Positions 43,019 through 51,667 of a DNA stretch of 64,000 nucleotides are shown here, one piece after another. Numbering within the stretch: position 1 is the stretch's first letter; each line of letters starts with the position of its first letter. The DNA is from Anaerolineaceae bacterium (GTDB taxonomy: Bacteria; Chloroflexota; Anaerolineae; Aggregatilineales; Phototrophicaceae): the NCBI GenBank assembly GCA_020634115.1, contig JACKCH010000011.1, positions 310,001-374,000 on the forward strand. Direction: 5' to 3'. The notes beneath the pieces were generated by a model. That model saw nothing but the letters and a program-made list of their open reading frames with translations. It searched no databases and was not told the DNA's origin. A program made the position numbers and the translations under genes.

Positions 43019-43123
43019 CTCATCTGCCAGGCTTGGTCATGACCTGCCGGATTTGGCACCTTCCCGACGCTTCAGGGGTTGCCGCGAGTTCACAGGGCCG
43101 TTCCCTCCCTCGCTCTGGATGAG
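43019..43123 (-). promoter_or_regulatory. SAM-I (S-box) riboswitch aptamer
   Basis: On the minus strand the P1 stem pairs CTCATC (43123-43118) with GATGAG (43024-43019). Inside it are the S-box landmarks in the right order: AGAGCGAGGGAGGGAAC-GGCCC, the CGGCAACC segment, GGTGCCAAATCC, and a final hairpin with GGCAGG and CCTGGC. The 105-nt length is normal for the class. High SAM should favour the downstream terminator and lower expression of the nucleoside phosphorylase operon (42945 down to 41558). Confidence 0.92.
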
Positions 43124-43145
43124 AATGTATGATTTTCTACCGCAC

Positions 43146-43174
43146 ATCGTAGCAGGTTTGTTCGAGAGTGTCAA
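43146..43174 (-). promoter_or_regulatory. Sigma-70 promoter of the riboswitch operon
   Basis: On the minus strand: -35 TTGACA (43174-43169, a perfect consensus), a 17-bp spacer and -10 TACGAT (43151-43146). The aptamer begins about 23 bp after the -10 box, so transcription should start just ahead of P1. Confidence 0.8.
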
Positions 43175-43191
43175 GATTCCGCCGCCAGGGG

Positions 43192-43218
43192 GCATTTCAG
43201 ATTGTTGGCGGCATTCCT
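43192..43218. repeat. 27-bp direct repeat, copy A
   Basis: GCATTTCAGATTGTTGGCGG followed by CATTCCT. It matches copy B at 44176-44202 with three mismatches over 27 bp. The copies lie 984 bp apart and flank the two-gene cassette at 43416-44098. Copy A is immediately upstream of the promoter of the SAM-riboswitch operon. Confidence 0.75.
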
Positions 43219-43415
43219 TCGAGTCGCCGCCCAATTGCCCGCAGTCCGCGTCCGGCGGCTTTCAAACCATAACCCGCGACCTCCTCTAGTCCAAAATCGA
43301 TCAGGTTATTGGCGATATTTGGTTTGGTTAATTACATTGTTTCATATTTTATTCCGGCTCCAATAATCCCTTCTTAAGAATGGAGAAGCCCACTTCAAAG
43401 GGTAAGTTCGCGGGA

Positions 43416-43904
43416 TTACGATAATTTTTTCAAGAAATCTTCACCCGCTTCTTGAATATCAATGTTTTCATGTTTTATAGCTCTGTAGGCTAATTTTTGG
43501 GTGAGTCCCGTGTCTATTTTGCTGTATAGTGTCAAGATTGCTCGGTATGTTTCAAAATCACCCGTCTCAAGAATTGGCTCAGCGTAACTTTCGATATTTG
43601 ATAATAACCAACCATGAGGCAATGATAGAATAAGCGTATGAGCAATGTGTGTAAAGCCATGACTATAAGCCGCAAATGCCAGTAGTTCATCGAACAGTTG
43701 CTGGAGTTCCTCGACACCAAGATTGTTAAGTACATTAAACGCTGCTGATCTCCCATCGGAACTATTTAGACCTATTCTTACTAACTCGACTTTGTTGAAG
43801 GCGTTCGCATATAACTCTTGACTTACCTCTACAAAATCATTGTAGGCTTTCACATATCTTTGCCAAAGAAACTTGTCGGTATCTCCTATTTGATGTTTTG
43901 TCAT
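43416..43904 (-). CDS. Hypothetical helical protein of the low-GC cassette
   Basis: A 162-residue, all-helical protein with no signal peptide. Its AT-rich codon use differs strongly from the surrounding genes. No family is recognised. The alternating helical pattern toward the end (TLYSKIDTGLTQKLAYRAIK and the final EAGEDFLKKL) resembles HEAT-like repeats. It overlaps the upstream 65-residue gene by 4 bp. Both are bounded by 27-bp direct repeats, which suggests that they arrived together as a cassette. Confidence 0.65.
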   Translation of the reverse strand: MTKHQIGDTDKFLWQRYVKAYNDFVEVSQELYANAFNKVELVRIGLNSSDGRSAAFNVLNNLGVEELQQLFDELLAFAAYSHGFTHIAHTLILSLPHGWLLSNIESYAEPILETGDFETYRAILTLYSKIDTGLTQKLAYRAIKHENIDIQEAGEDFLKKLS

Positions 43905-44098
43905 CGCTTTCTACCTCCGTACACCCAACCGAGACTGAGGAACTTATCGATGAAATCTTGTCCCATCTTACCGATGAGGTCTTCCATGTCATCCATTGTC
44001 AGCTTCGCTTTATCCGGTAATGCTGCCAACAGCGTGCGGATCGCTGCTTCCGCTTTAGCACACAACTGCTTTTCTAATTCATCACGATTATGCGGCAT
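43901..44098 (-). CDS. Small helical protein of the low-GC cassette
   Basis: A 65-residue charged protein with two helices (about residues 5-27 and 33-55), translationally coupled to the 162-residue gene by a 4-bp overlap. The N-terminal pattern (ELEKQLCAKAEAAIRTLL and then a DDMEDLIGKMG segment) faintly resembles the start of some transposase N-terminal regions, but it is too short to judge. An immunity or antitoxin-like partner role is possible and unproven. Confidence 0.5.
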   Translation of the reverse strand: MPHNRDELEKQLCAKAEAAIRTLLAALPDKAKLTMDDMEDLIGKMGQDFIDKFLSLGWVYGGRKR

Positions 44099-44150
44099 GA
44101 GGCGTCCTTTTGGCTTGATGCGCTATTTTAGATCATCTCCGCACTGAAAT

Positions 44151-44183
44151 GAAATGCACCCACCTGGCGGGGGTGCATTTCAG
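44151..44183. repeat. Perfect hairpin next to repeat copy B
   Basis: TGAAATGCACCC (44151-44162) pairs perfectly with GGGTGCATTTCA (44172-44183) around a 9-nt loop. The right arm overlaps the left end of repeat copy B, so the hairpin may mark an end of the cassette, or serve as a terminator-like structure upstream of it. Confidence 0.55.
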
Positions 44184-44202
44184 ATTATCGGCGGCATACC
44201 TG
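44176..44202. repeat. 27-bp direct repeat, copy B
   Basis: GCATTTCAGATTATCGGCGG followed by CATACCT. It differs from copy A (43192-43218) at three positions. It lies 78 bp beyond the start of the cassette's first gene. Confidence 0.75.
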
Positions 44203-44294
44203 AACGCGAACGGAAAATAGCACATACGGTGGTAGGGGCGCACGGCGGTGAATAGCCATTAGGTTAAGTATCTATCCGCAAATTCGCTTCACCG

Positions 44295-44378
44295 ACCTCA
44301 CCCCTACTCGCTGCGCTCGTTTTCCCCTCTCCAAATTGGAGAGGGGAGGGAGAACAGAAGGTTCGGAAGGGGTGAGGT
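44295..44378. repeat. Nested intergenic inverted repeat
   Basis: Outer arms ACCTCACCCC (44295-44304) and GGGGTGAGGT (44369-44378) are perfect inverse copies. The inner arms CCCCTCTCC and GGAGAGGGG (44324-44332, 44338-44346) form a perfect 9-bp stem around AAATT. The layout is typical of dispersed intergenic repeats. It is similar in style, but not identical, to the repeat at 28123-28266. Confidence 0.6.
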
Positions 44379-44514
44379 AAAGCATAAAAGGGATTTTACG
44401 GATAGGTTCTAAGCCTTCATTTTTGTCGGATGCGATCATGCGCGGTGTTTTTTCCGCGTAGGGGCATGATATATCATGCCCCTACAATTCACTTTACCAA
44501 TGGTTTTCCTTCAC

Positions 44515-46299
44515 TCACGCATCCGGGGTGACAGGGCTGCGAGGGAATGTCAGCGTCAGCCGGAACAGACCATTCTCCGCGATGTCCAGCGCCGCCAGGA
44601 GCGTATTGATCTGGCGGGCAGGTCGGCGCGTATCAAAGGGGTTCATCAGCCGTTCAAACTGGGCCACGTCGGTATACAGCAGCAGGTCGTTGCCCGGCCC
44701 GTAGCTATCCACAATCGCACCCGGCCAGGTGGACGACTGCGGCAGCACCCCATCGCCGCGTGACGCCGCCAGCACTTTTTCCAGGCTGGATTCCAGCGTG
44801 ATGAAAAATACCTCGTCATCAAGTGCACCATAAGCGATGCCTTCCGTCCCCTGCGGGTCACGCCAGACGATGACATCCACGCCGTTCCTCGTCTCTTCGG
44901 ATCGGATGAGGGATGAATTACCGCCTCCGCCCATCTGAAGATTGAGCAGACCAATGGCTTTATCCATCACACCACTGAGACGCGCCGGATCGGGCGACAG
45001 GAACCAAAACGCCCCGCCTATATTATTCGTGGCGGCGTTGTCGGTATTAAACAACGCGATGGCATATTCACCGGCCAGCAGCGTATACAATTCATTCACC
45101 GAAACACCCAGCATCGCTTCCGCCTGTTGAATATAGGGCTGCGCCTCGGCAATGATGCTATCTACGGTCAGCGGTGGCGGCGGAGTGGGCGTGGGTCGGG
45201 GCGTCGGGGTCGGCGCGTTGGGGTTTTCCAGTTCATAGACGATGTCTTCAAATATATTGCCAATAGTCGGCCCCATCAGCGCCAGAACCACCACCTGCCC
45301 TGCGCCCAGGCCCAGTGTGCCAGCGGCATCATACGAATCCAGCACGAAGAAGGCATCGCTCGGCAAAAACTTCAACAGACCATCCCCGGCAGTGGCGGTT
45401 GCCAGTTCCGGCGCGGGATACTGTGCATCCAGGCTCATCACCAGCGTCATATCCAACCGGTCATCCGCCAGTTCGAGCGCGAAGCCAAAGCCATTCAACG
45501 GCGGGAACTGCATCAGCGCATCTTCCATCGGGGATTCCGCTGGGTGCAGCTTGAAAATAGCCTGCATCAACACGTCCATCGGCGGGATACCGGCTGTGCC
45601 TTGCGGAATCTGGGCGACCAACTCCGCGACCCAACTCCCGCTGAGATAACCCCACGCCAACGCCGTCTCGGGCAGCGCTGCCCTGGTTTGTTGGAAGGCC
45701 GGGTCTGCGCCCAGCGCGGGAGTCGCGCCCTTCATGGTGGCGATCATCGCATCCACCGCTTTTGGCATCCCCACCGCGAGCATATCAGACGCGACCACAA
45801 GCACTTGGCCGCTCACACTATAGATACGCATATCATCACGCATAGTCGGCGCAGGGAAATCCGCCGGGAGGTTTTCATCAACAAAGGCGGTGTCCGTCAC
45901 CGGTAGCAGCACGATAAAGTCCGGGTCAGTGGACTGGCTGTTAGACTGCATCGCCGCAATAGGGTCGATCCCCAGAACGGCTATCCCCACGTTTCCGTTA
46001 ATCCAGGGCAGAATGTCCCCCTGGAAGGTTTTACCCGGCAAAGCTTCCCCGATCACTTCATCAAACGTTTGCGGCAGCCCTTGTGTCATACCAGGGTCGC
46101 CGGAAAGTTCCCCGAAGAGTTTCACCAGTTCATTCAGATTCGCTTCCAGGTTCTCATCTATTACGGCTTCTCCATACACCACCGCATCCGCCGGGACACG
46201 ATCCGATGGGGCGAAACCCTGCGCGGTCACGCCTGGAACCGGCAGCAGCACAACGCTGAGGCCCAACAACAGCAGTACAGGTATCCATCGTCGCAGCAT
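44515..46299 (-). CDS. DUF3352 family secreted protein
   Basis: A 594-residue protein with a signal peptide (residues 1-26, ending VTAQG). The body contains repeated beta-alpha blocks of the DUF3352 type (VPADAVVYGEAVID, LPWINGNVGIAVLG, YSVSGQVLVVASD, AFFVLDSYDAAG and a second half with GEYAIALFNTD). A Pro/Thr-rich linker (about residues 365-378) separates the two halves, which look like a tandem duplication. The family has no assigned function. It is a single gene, divergent from the plus-strand run that starts at 46652. Confidence 0.8.
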   Translation of the reverse strand: MLRRWIPVLLLLGLSVVLLPVPGVTAQGFAPSDRVPADAVVYGEAVIDENLEANLNELVKLFGELSGDPGMTQGLPQTFDEVIGEALPGKTFQGDILPWINGNVGIAVLGIDPIAAMQSNSQSTDPDFIVLLPVTDTAFVDENLPADFPAPTMRDDMRIYSVSGQVLVVASDMLAVGMPKAVDAMIATMKGATPALGADPAFQQTRAALPETALAWGYLSGSWVAELVAQIPQGTAGIPPMDVLMQAIFKLHPAESPMEDALMQFPPLNGFGFALELADDRLDMTLVMSLDAQYPAPELATATAGDGLLKFLPSDAFFVLDSYDAAGTLGLGAGQVVVLALMGPTIGNIFEDIVYELENPNAPTPTPRPTPTPPPPLTVDSIIAEAQPYIQQAEAMLGVSVNELYTLLAGEYAIALFNTDNAATNNIGGAFWFLSPDPARLSGVMDKAIGLLNLQMGGGGNSSLIRSEETRNGVDVIVWRDPQGTEGIAYGALDDEVFFITLESSLEKVLAASRGDGVLPQSSTWPGAIVDSYGPGNDLLLYTDVAQFERLMNPFDTRRPARQINTLLAALDIAENGLFRLTLTFPRSPVTPDA

Positions 46300-46651
46300 A
46301 ATAGTCTCCTAAACATCTAGAGCATTTTCTATAATTCGCGCTATAGGAAAACATCATCGTTTTCCGGCCACTGGCTGCTGGCCTCTGGCTGGTTAGCAGC
46401 TTAGACGGTTCCAAGAAATCCACTATTCAGTAGACGATTCCCTCCCGATAGACGAGGCAGGTGCATTGTAGAGACATACAAGGGCGTGTCCGCTGCCTCC
46501 CAACCAACGCTGTTTTCACGGGAGTCACCCTCCCCATTTCTACTATAAGCGAAATTGATGGTTTTGTGCGGGAAAACGTCATCGTTTACGCGGTTTTACC
46601 CTCATGTTACAATGCCTGTGGTGAAAGCAATTATCAACAAGGGTTTTTCAC
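46300..46651. other. Divergent intergenic region with promoter
   Basis: No gene is seen in these 350 bp between the DUF3352 gene and the plus-strand operon. The only element supported is the promoter at 46585-46613. The segment also contains a repeated phrase (GGGAAAACGTCATCGTTT near 46570 and AGGAAAACATCATCGTTT near 46346), an 18-bp direct repeat with three mismatches. Confidence 0.45.
46585..46613 (+). promoter_or_regulatory. Sigma-70-like promoter of the mtaB operon
   Basis: -35 TTTACG (46585-46590), a 17-bp spacer and -10 TACAAT (46608-46613), with the TTG start codon 38 bp further on. The first box matches consensus at 4 of 6 positions. Confidence 0.5.
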
Positions 46652-47416
46652 TTGCGACGAGTTGGATTGTTATTGATTCTGGTGGCGCTGTTGGTAGCGG
46701 CAGTGGTCCTCAGCCGGTTGGTGGCGACCTGGCACTATATCCTACCTGCTGAACCAGGTGCAGTGGTGTATGCTGCTGCGTTTGACGGCCTGACCGACGA
46801 TTGGGAACAATACGAGGGGCGTGTCTCCGCTGAGATTCTGCCGGAAAGCGTGCTGCGGCTGGATGTGGGCAGCGCACCCGGCGGGCCGTTTTCGGTGGCG
46901 CGACCCTATTTCGGCGATTTTGATGTGCGGGTCGAGGCGCAGGCGGTCAGCGGGCCAATCAATAACGGCTATGGTCTGATCTTCCGGCTGCAAAACCATG
47001 AAAACTCGACCTTAGGGGATGATCGTTACTACCTGTTCGAGGTGAGCAGTGACGGCTACTACCGGGTACAGCGGGTGTTGGGAAGCGAACAGAAAGACCT
47101 CAGCACCTGGATTCCCTCGCCGGTGATTAACGAGGGACTGGATACACCCAACTACCTGCGGGTGGTGGCGCAGGGCGACCAGTTCGCCTTTTATGTCAAC
47201 GGCCAGCAGATGATGCTGTGCATCCCCGACGATCCCGAAGGCGAAAGCACGTTTGATGTGTTCGGCAACTGTACCGGCGGCACGATGCAGCCCACGTTGA
47301 CCGATGATGCGCTGGCTTACGGCCAGTTGGGCGTCATCGCGCGGGCGCTCGATGCACCGGATGTGGTAGTCGAGTTCGATAATTTCATCGTTTACGGGCC
47401 AACGGCGGTCGAGTGA
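46652..47416 (+). CDS. Membrane-anchored concanavalin/LamG-like domain protein
   Basis: A 254-residue protein from TTG 46652. It has an N-terminal membrane anchor (about residues 4-24) and an extracytoplasmic beta-sandwich domain (about 45-250). Features such as VARPYFGDFDVRVEAQAV, GYGLIFRLQN, YYLFEVSSDGYYRVQ, FAFYVNGQQM and YGQLGVIARAL are typical of LamG/3-keto-disaccharide hydrolase-type carbohydrate-binding folds. Its stop overlaps the start of mtaB, so it shares that transcript. A binding role at the cell surface is likely. Confidence 0.72.
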   Translation: MRRVGLLLILVALLVAAVVLSRLVATWHYILPAEPGAVVYAAAFDGLTDDWEQYEGRVSAEILPESVLRLDVGSAPGGPFSVARPYFGDFDVRVEAQAVSGPINNGYGLIFRLQNHENSTLGDDRYYLFEVSSDGYYRVQRVLGSEQKDLSTWIPSPVINEGLDTPNYLRVVAQGDQFAFYVNGQQMMLCIPDDPEGESTFDVFGNCTGGTMQPTLTDDALAYGQLGVIARALDAPDVVVEFDNFIVYGPTAVE

Positions 47417-48732
47417 TGCGCGTCCATTTACGAATGCTCGGTTGCCGCCTGAACCAGAGCGAAATTGACATGATGGCGCGGCAGTTCCAGGCACAGGGGC
47501 ATGACATCGTAGATGACCCGGCGCTGGCCGATCAGGTCGTCGTCAACACCTGTGCCGTCACCCAGGACGCGGTACGCAGCAGCCGGAAACTCGTCCGCGA
47601 CCTGCACACCATCAACGCAGACGCGGCAATCACCGTGACCGGCTGTTACGCGCAAATCGCTCCAGAGGACATCGCCATACTGCCGGGGGTGGCCGGTGTG
47701 GTGGATAATTTGGCGAAAGATTCGCTGGTGGAAACCCTCACCGGGCAACCGGTACTGCCTTTTGAGCAGGAGCCGTTAGAGCGCGGGGTGCATCCGGGCG
47801 CATCCGGGCGGACACGTGCCTTCATCAAAGTACAGGATGGCTGTGATAACGCCTGTACGTTTTGCATCACTACCGTCGCACGCGGCGCGGGGCGCAGCCG
47901 TTCCCAGGATGAAATCGTGGCAGAAATCCGCTACCTGCACAGCATCGGATACCAGGAAGCCGTTTTAACCGGCGTCCACCTGGGGAGCTACGGCCATGAC
48001 CGCAGTGACCCGGACGGGCTGGCCGGGCTGGTGCGGGCGATTCTGGCGGAAACCGACATCCCCCGGCTGCGGCTGTCATCGCTTGAACCCTGGGATTTAG
48101 CGCCGTCATTCTTCGATCTATGGGACAACCCGCGTTTATGCCGCCACCTGCATCTGCCGCTGCAAAGCGGGAGCGACGCGACACTCAAGCGGATGCTGCG
48201 GCGCACAACGCAAGTGCAGTTCCGGGCGTTAGTCGAGGCGGCACGGGCGCGTATTCCGGGTGTAAGCATCACGACGGATGTCATCGTCGGGTTTCCCGGT
48301 GAAACCGATGCGGAATTTGCCGAAAGCGCAGCGTTTATCGCGGAGATGGATTTCGCCGGGCTGCATGTGTTTCGCTACAGCCGCCGCCCCGGAACCGCCG
48401 CCGCGAGGATGCGCGGACACATCCCGAAAGATGTGCAGAAAACCCGCAGCGCCCACCTGCTGGCACTGGCAAGCGATATGGAAAACCGCTTCGCCGCGCA
48501 GTTCGCCGGGGAGACGCTGCCGGTACTTTGGGAGCAAATCGCCGGGGTTCAGGAGGAAGGATTCCTGAATGTCGGTTATACTGATAATTACATCCGGGTG
48601 CGCTGCGTGCATCCCCGCCCGCTGACCAATCACATTCTCCCAGCGCAGGTAGCCGGTTACGACCTTGCCACCGGGCAGACACAGGTGACGGTGCATGTTA
48701 AAGATTTATCCCCCGACCAATACGGGGCGTGA
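47416..48732 (+). CDS. mtaB: tRNA t6A37 methylthiotransferase MtaB
   Basis: A 438-residue radical SAM methylthiotransferase. The N-terminal MTTase domain begins MRVHLRMLGCRLNQSE, the MtaB form, and includes NTCAVT and TGCYAQ for the second [4Fe-4S] cluster. The radical SAM cluster ligands are Cys143, Cys147 and Cys150 (GCDNACTFC). A TRAM domain closes the protein (about 370-435). It adds a methylthio group to t6A37 of tRNA. ATG 47416 overlaps the previous stop by one base; GTG 47413 is an alternative. Confidence 0.92.
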   Translation: MRVHLRMLGCRLNQSEIDMMARQFQAQGHDIVDDPALADQVVVNTCAVTQDAVRSSRKLVRDLHTINADAAITVTGCYAQIAPEDIAILPGVAGVVDNLAKDSLVETLTGQPVLPFEQEPLERGVHPGASGRTRAFIKVQDGCDNACTFCITTVARGAGRSRSQDEIVAEIRYLHSIGYQEAVLTGVHLGSYGHDRSDPDGLAGLVRAILAETDIPRLRLSSLEPWDLAPSFFDLWDNPRLCRHLHLPLQSGSDATLKRMLRRTTQVQFRALVEAARARIPGVSITTDVIVGFPGETDAEFAESAAFIAEMDFAGLHVFRYSRRPGTAAARMRGHIPKDVQKTRSAHLLALASDMENRFAAQFAGETLPVLWEQIAGVQEEGFLNVGYTDNYIRVRCVHPRPLTNHILPAQVAGYDLATGQTQVTVHVKDLSPDQYGA

Positions 48733-48759
48733 TACAGAACTACAGTGAGGCTATAACCA

Positions 48760-49209
48760 ATGGAAAACCCGAAAGCAGCGATGCAAGCCGCCCTCAAAGA
48801 GGCGATGCTGAATAAAGATACCGCCCGCCGCGACGCGATCCGTATGGCGATGAGCGCCATCAAGCAGGTTGAGGTGGATGAACGCCGCGAACTCACGGCG
48901 GAAGATGTGGTGGTTGTCCTGCAAAAAGAGGTTAAAACCCTGCGCGAGAGCATCCAGGAGTGGCGGAATGCCGGGCGCGGTGCAGAGCAAATCGCAGAAC
49001 TCGAACATAATCTGAGCGTGCTGGAATCGTTCCTGCCGGAACAGCTTTCCCGCGAGGACATTGCGGCGCTGGCGCAGGAAGCCATCGCCCAGACGGGTGC
49101 AACATCCGTGAAAGAAATGGGCAAGGTCATGAGCGCGTTGATGCCCAAGGTCAAAGGCAAGGCCGACGGTAAACTCGTCAACGAAGTGGTACGTGAATTA
49201 TTAGGATAA
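48760..49209 (+). CDS. yqeY: YqeY/GatB-domain protein
   Basis: A 149-residue protein with the YqeY layout: an N-terminal KEAMLNKDTARRDAIRMAMSAIKQVEVDE helical block, ESFLPEQLSREDI in the middle and a C-terminal domain shared with GatB (EMGKVMSALMPKVKGKADGKLVNEVV). The C-terminal part can bind tRNA in amidotransferases. The role of the standalone protein is not settled. It lies 4 bp before the 7TM-HD gene, in the housekeeping run with mtaB, ybeY and dgkA. Confidence 0.92.
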   Translation: MENPKAAMQAALKEAMLNKDTARRDAIRMAMSAIKQVEVDERRELTAEDVVVVLQKEVKTLRESIQEWRNAGRGAEQIAELEHNLSVLESFLPEQLSREDIAALAQEAIAQTGATSVKEMGKVMSALMPKVKGKADGKLVNEVVRELLG

Positions 49210-49213
49210 GGTG

Positions 49214-51667
49214 ATGGTTGAGCGATTGGCAAACCTGTTAAGCCGCTCTTTGCATATCCCCGCGACCCGGACACGGCGCTGGTTAAACATTGCGGGCGTC
49301 ACCGGGGCATCGCTATTGTTCCTATTGGTGGCGACAGTCCTGGTGGCGTTTGACAATATTTTTGACAGCACTGGGGACATTGCCGGGTTGACAGTGGGCG
49401 ACACCGCCCCGCGTGACATCCGCGCCCCGATTGCCCTGCCGCCCTATGTCAGTAAAGTGCTGACCGAGCAGCGGCAGCAGGAAATCAGTGACAGCGTGCC
49501 GGAGGTCTACTTACAGCCGGATGCCAGCGTGTCCCGCCGCCAGACCGACCTATCGCGCCAGATTCTGGATTACATCAAGAACATCCAGCGCGACCCCTTC
49601 GCCACGCTAGACCAGAAAATCCATGACATCCAGGCAATTACCGACCTCACGCTGAGCGAAACGATCATCGAGCGCATCCTGAACACCGACCCGGATGAAT
49701 GGACGGAGATGGATGCCCAGATTGTCAACGTGCTGGAACGGGCCATGCGCGGCGAAATCCGCGAATCGAACCTGCCCGGAATCATCGCCCAACTCCCGAC
49801 TCAGGTCAGTGTGCGTTTCACCCCGGATGAATCCGAGGTGATTGTGGCGATTGTCGAAGACCTGCTGCGCCCGAACACACAGTTGAATGTGGAAGCCACG
49901 GAAGCGGCGCGGGATGCGGCTATCGCGGGGGTGGAGGTACGGCGCGGGTTTGAACGCGGGCAAATCGTCGTCAGCGCGGGCAGCACGATAGACGCCGCCG
50001 CCTATGAAGCTCTAGGCAAACTGGGGCTGCTCGAACCAAGCGAACGCCGCTTACAGGAAGTCACCCGCGCTCTGCTGACCAGCATCGTCGTGATGGTGCT
50101 GGCCGGGTTGTATATCTCGCGTTTCCGCCCGACCCTGTTTCATTCCACGCAGACACTCAGCATCCTGGCCGGGATTTTCCTGCTGGTGCTGTTTGGGGCG
50201 CGGCTGGTGGCGCTCCAGGGGCAGATTTACCTGTATCCCACAGCGGTGTTGGCGCTGCTGTTCGTGGCGCTGGTCGGGCTGGATATGGCGGTGATCGGCG
50301 TGGTGCTGTTGGGGATTCTGCTGGGACTCACGCAGGTGAACTCGCTGGAAGTCGTCACACTGGTGATTACCGGCGGGTTGATGGCGGCGCTTACCATGCG
50401 CCGTTCCGAGCGGTTGAACAGCTACTTTCTGCCCGGCTTGTCCGTCGCGCTGATGAACACGGTAATCGTGACGATCTTCTTCCAGGGGACGGCCAACAGT
50501 CAGAATCTCGAACTTTCAGAACTGGTGCTGTACAGCATCATCAACGGCCTGCTGGTGTCGGCGGTTTCGCTGGCTGGGCTGTATGTGGTGACATTCCTGT
50601 TCAACCTGCCCACCATGCTGAAACTGATCGAACTCAGCCAGCCAGGGCAACCCTTGTTGCAGCGCCTCCTGCGAGAAGCGCCCGGCACATACCAGCATTC
50701 GCTGATGGTCGCCAATCTATCCGAACAGGCGGCGAATGCCATTGGCGCGGACTCCGCCCTGGTGCGGGTGGCTGCCCTGTACCACGACATCGGCAAGATG
50801 CTCAACGCGCCATTTTTCACCGAAAATCAGGCCGACGGGGTGAACCCGCATGAAGTCCTCAACGACCCGGCTCGCAGTGCCGATATTATCATCAGCCATG
50901 TGACCGATGGAGAAAAGCTCGCCCGCCAGTACCGGCTGCCCGCCCGTTTCCGCGATTTCATCCTGGAGCATCATGGCACGCGGGTGATGTACTTCTACGA
51001 CCTGGCCGTCGCCCGCGCTGGGAGCGAGGACGCGGTGGACATCAGCGAGTACCAGTATCCGGGGCCGCGCCCGCGCAGCCGTGAGACGGCGATTCTGATG
51101 CTGGCCGATAGCTGTGAGGCCGCCGTCCGCGCCCGCAAACCCTCCAAAAACCAGGAAATCATCGATACCGTCAACTCGATTTTTGAGGACAAGCTGCAAA
51201 CCGGGCAATTGGACGATTCCGGCCTGACGCTGAATAACCTCAAAGACATCAAACGGGTGATTACCGAAATGCTGCAAGCGGTGTTCCACCCGCGTATCAG
51301 CTACCCGGTTACGCCCCGTCCACCCAAGACAGAGCCAAAGGTCGAAGCTGTCCCACTCAAAGAAAAAACCGGGGAGATAGCCCCTGCGCCACCCCCGCCG
51401 ACTATCCCCAAGGTGGAAAAAACGGTCACGACGGAGATGCCGGTTGTCAAAACCATGCCGCCGATCACCCCCACGCCATCCCAACAGACAGGCGAGGCGG
51501 CAGCGGTAAGCGAAACGGTCAAGGAAGAAGCCCCCTTGCCGGAAGTGCCACGCTTGCCGCGCTCCGGGGAGCATAAGGCTGTGAAACCGGAAAGTGACAG
51601 CAGCACGAACAGCAGCAACGGCCTGCCCGAAGGGAAAAATCGTGACGTACCAGATCGACATTCATAA
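49214..51667 (+). CDS. 7TM-HD family phosphohydrolase (PgpH/YqfF-like)
   Basis: An 817-residue membrane protein with the PgpH order of domains. There is one N-terminal helix (about residues 26-47), an extracellular 7TMR-HDED region (to about 280), seven membrane helices (about 290-475) and a cytosolic HD domain (about 490-640) with LYHDIGKM and HHGT. PgpH proteins hydrolyse cyclic di-AMP. A Pro/Thr/Lys-rich tail of about 120 residues follows the HD domain and is unusual. The last 26 bp overlap ybeY, coupling the two. ATG 49214 or GTG 49211 can be the start. Confidence 0.92.
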   Translation: MVERLANLLSRSLHIPATRTRRWLNIAGVTGASLLFLLVATVLVAFDNIFDSTGDIAGLTVGDTAPRDIRAPIALPPYVSKVLTEQRQQEISDSVPEVYLQPDASVSRRQTDLSRQILDYIKNIQRDPFATLDQKIHDIQAITDLTLSETIIERILNTDPDEWTEMDAQIVNVLERAMRGEIRESNLPGIIAQLPTQVSVRFTPDESEVIVAIVEDLLRPNTQLNVEATEAARDAAIAGVEVRRGFERGQIVVSAGSTIDAAAYEALGKLGLLEPSERRLQEVTRALLTSIVVMVLAGLYISRFRPTLFHSTQTLSILAGIFLLVLFGARLVALQGQIYLYPTAVLALLFVALVGLDMAVIGVVLLGILLGLTQVNSLEVVTLVITGGLMAALTMRRSERLNSYFLPGLSVALMNTVIVTIFFQGTANSQNLELSELVLYSIINGLLVSAVSLAGLYVVTFLFNLPTMLKLIELSQPGQPLLQRLLREAPGTYQHSLMVANLSEQAANAIGADSALVRVAALYHDIGKMLNAPFFTENQADGVNPHEVLNDPARSADIIISHVTDGEKLARQYRLPARFRDFILEHHGTRVMYFYDLAVARAGSEDAVDISEYQYPGPRPRSRETAILMLADSCEAAVRARKPSKNQEIIDTVNSIFEDKLQTGQLDDSGLTLNNLKDIKRVITEMLQAVFHPRISYPVTPRPPKTEPKVEAVPLKEKTGEIAPAPPPPTIPKVEKTVTTEMPVVKTMPPITPTPSQQTGEAAAVSETVKEEAPLPEVPRLPRSGEHKAVKPESDSSTNSSNGLPEGKNRDVPDRHS

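Larger units (their letters stand above)
44099..44514. other. Repeat-rich intergenic region
   Basis: No gene is seen. It holds a 12-bp-stem hairpin (44151-44183), direct repeat copy B (44176-44202) and a nested inverted repeat (44295-44378). Apart from these, a G-rich 'taggggc' motif recurs at both ends of the region (about 44232 and 44460). Confidence 0.5.

Noticed and set aside
42946..43059. N-terminal extension of the nucleoside phosphorylase
   Set aside because: This segment is the terminator and part of the SAM-I aptamer. A good SD site precedes ATG 42945.
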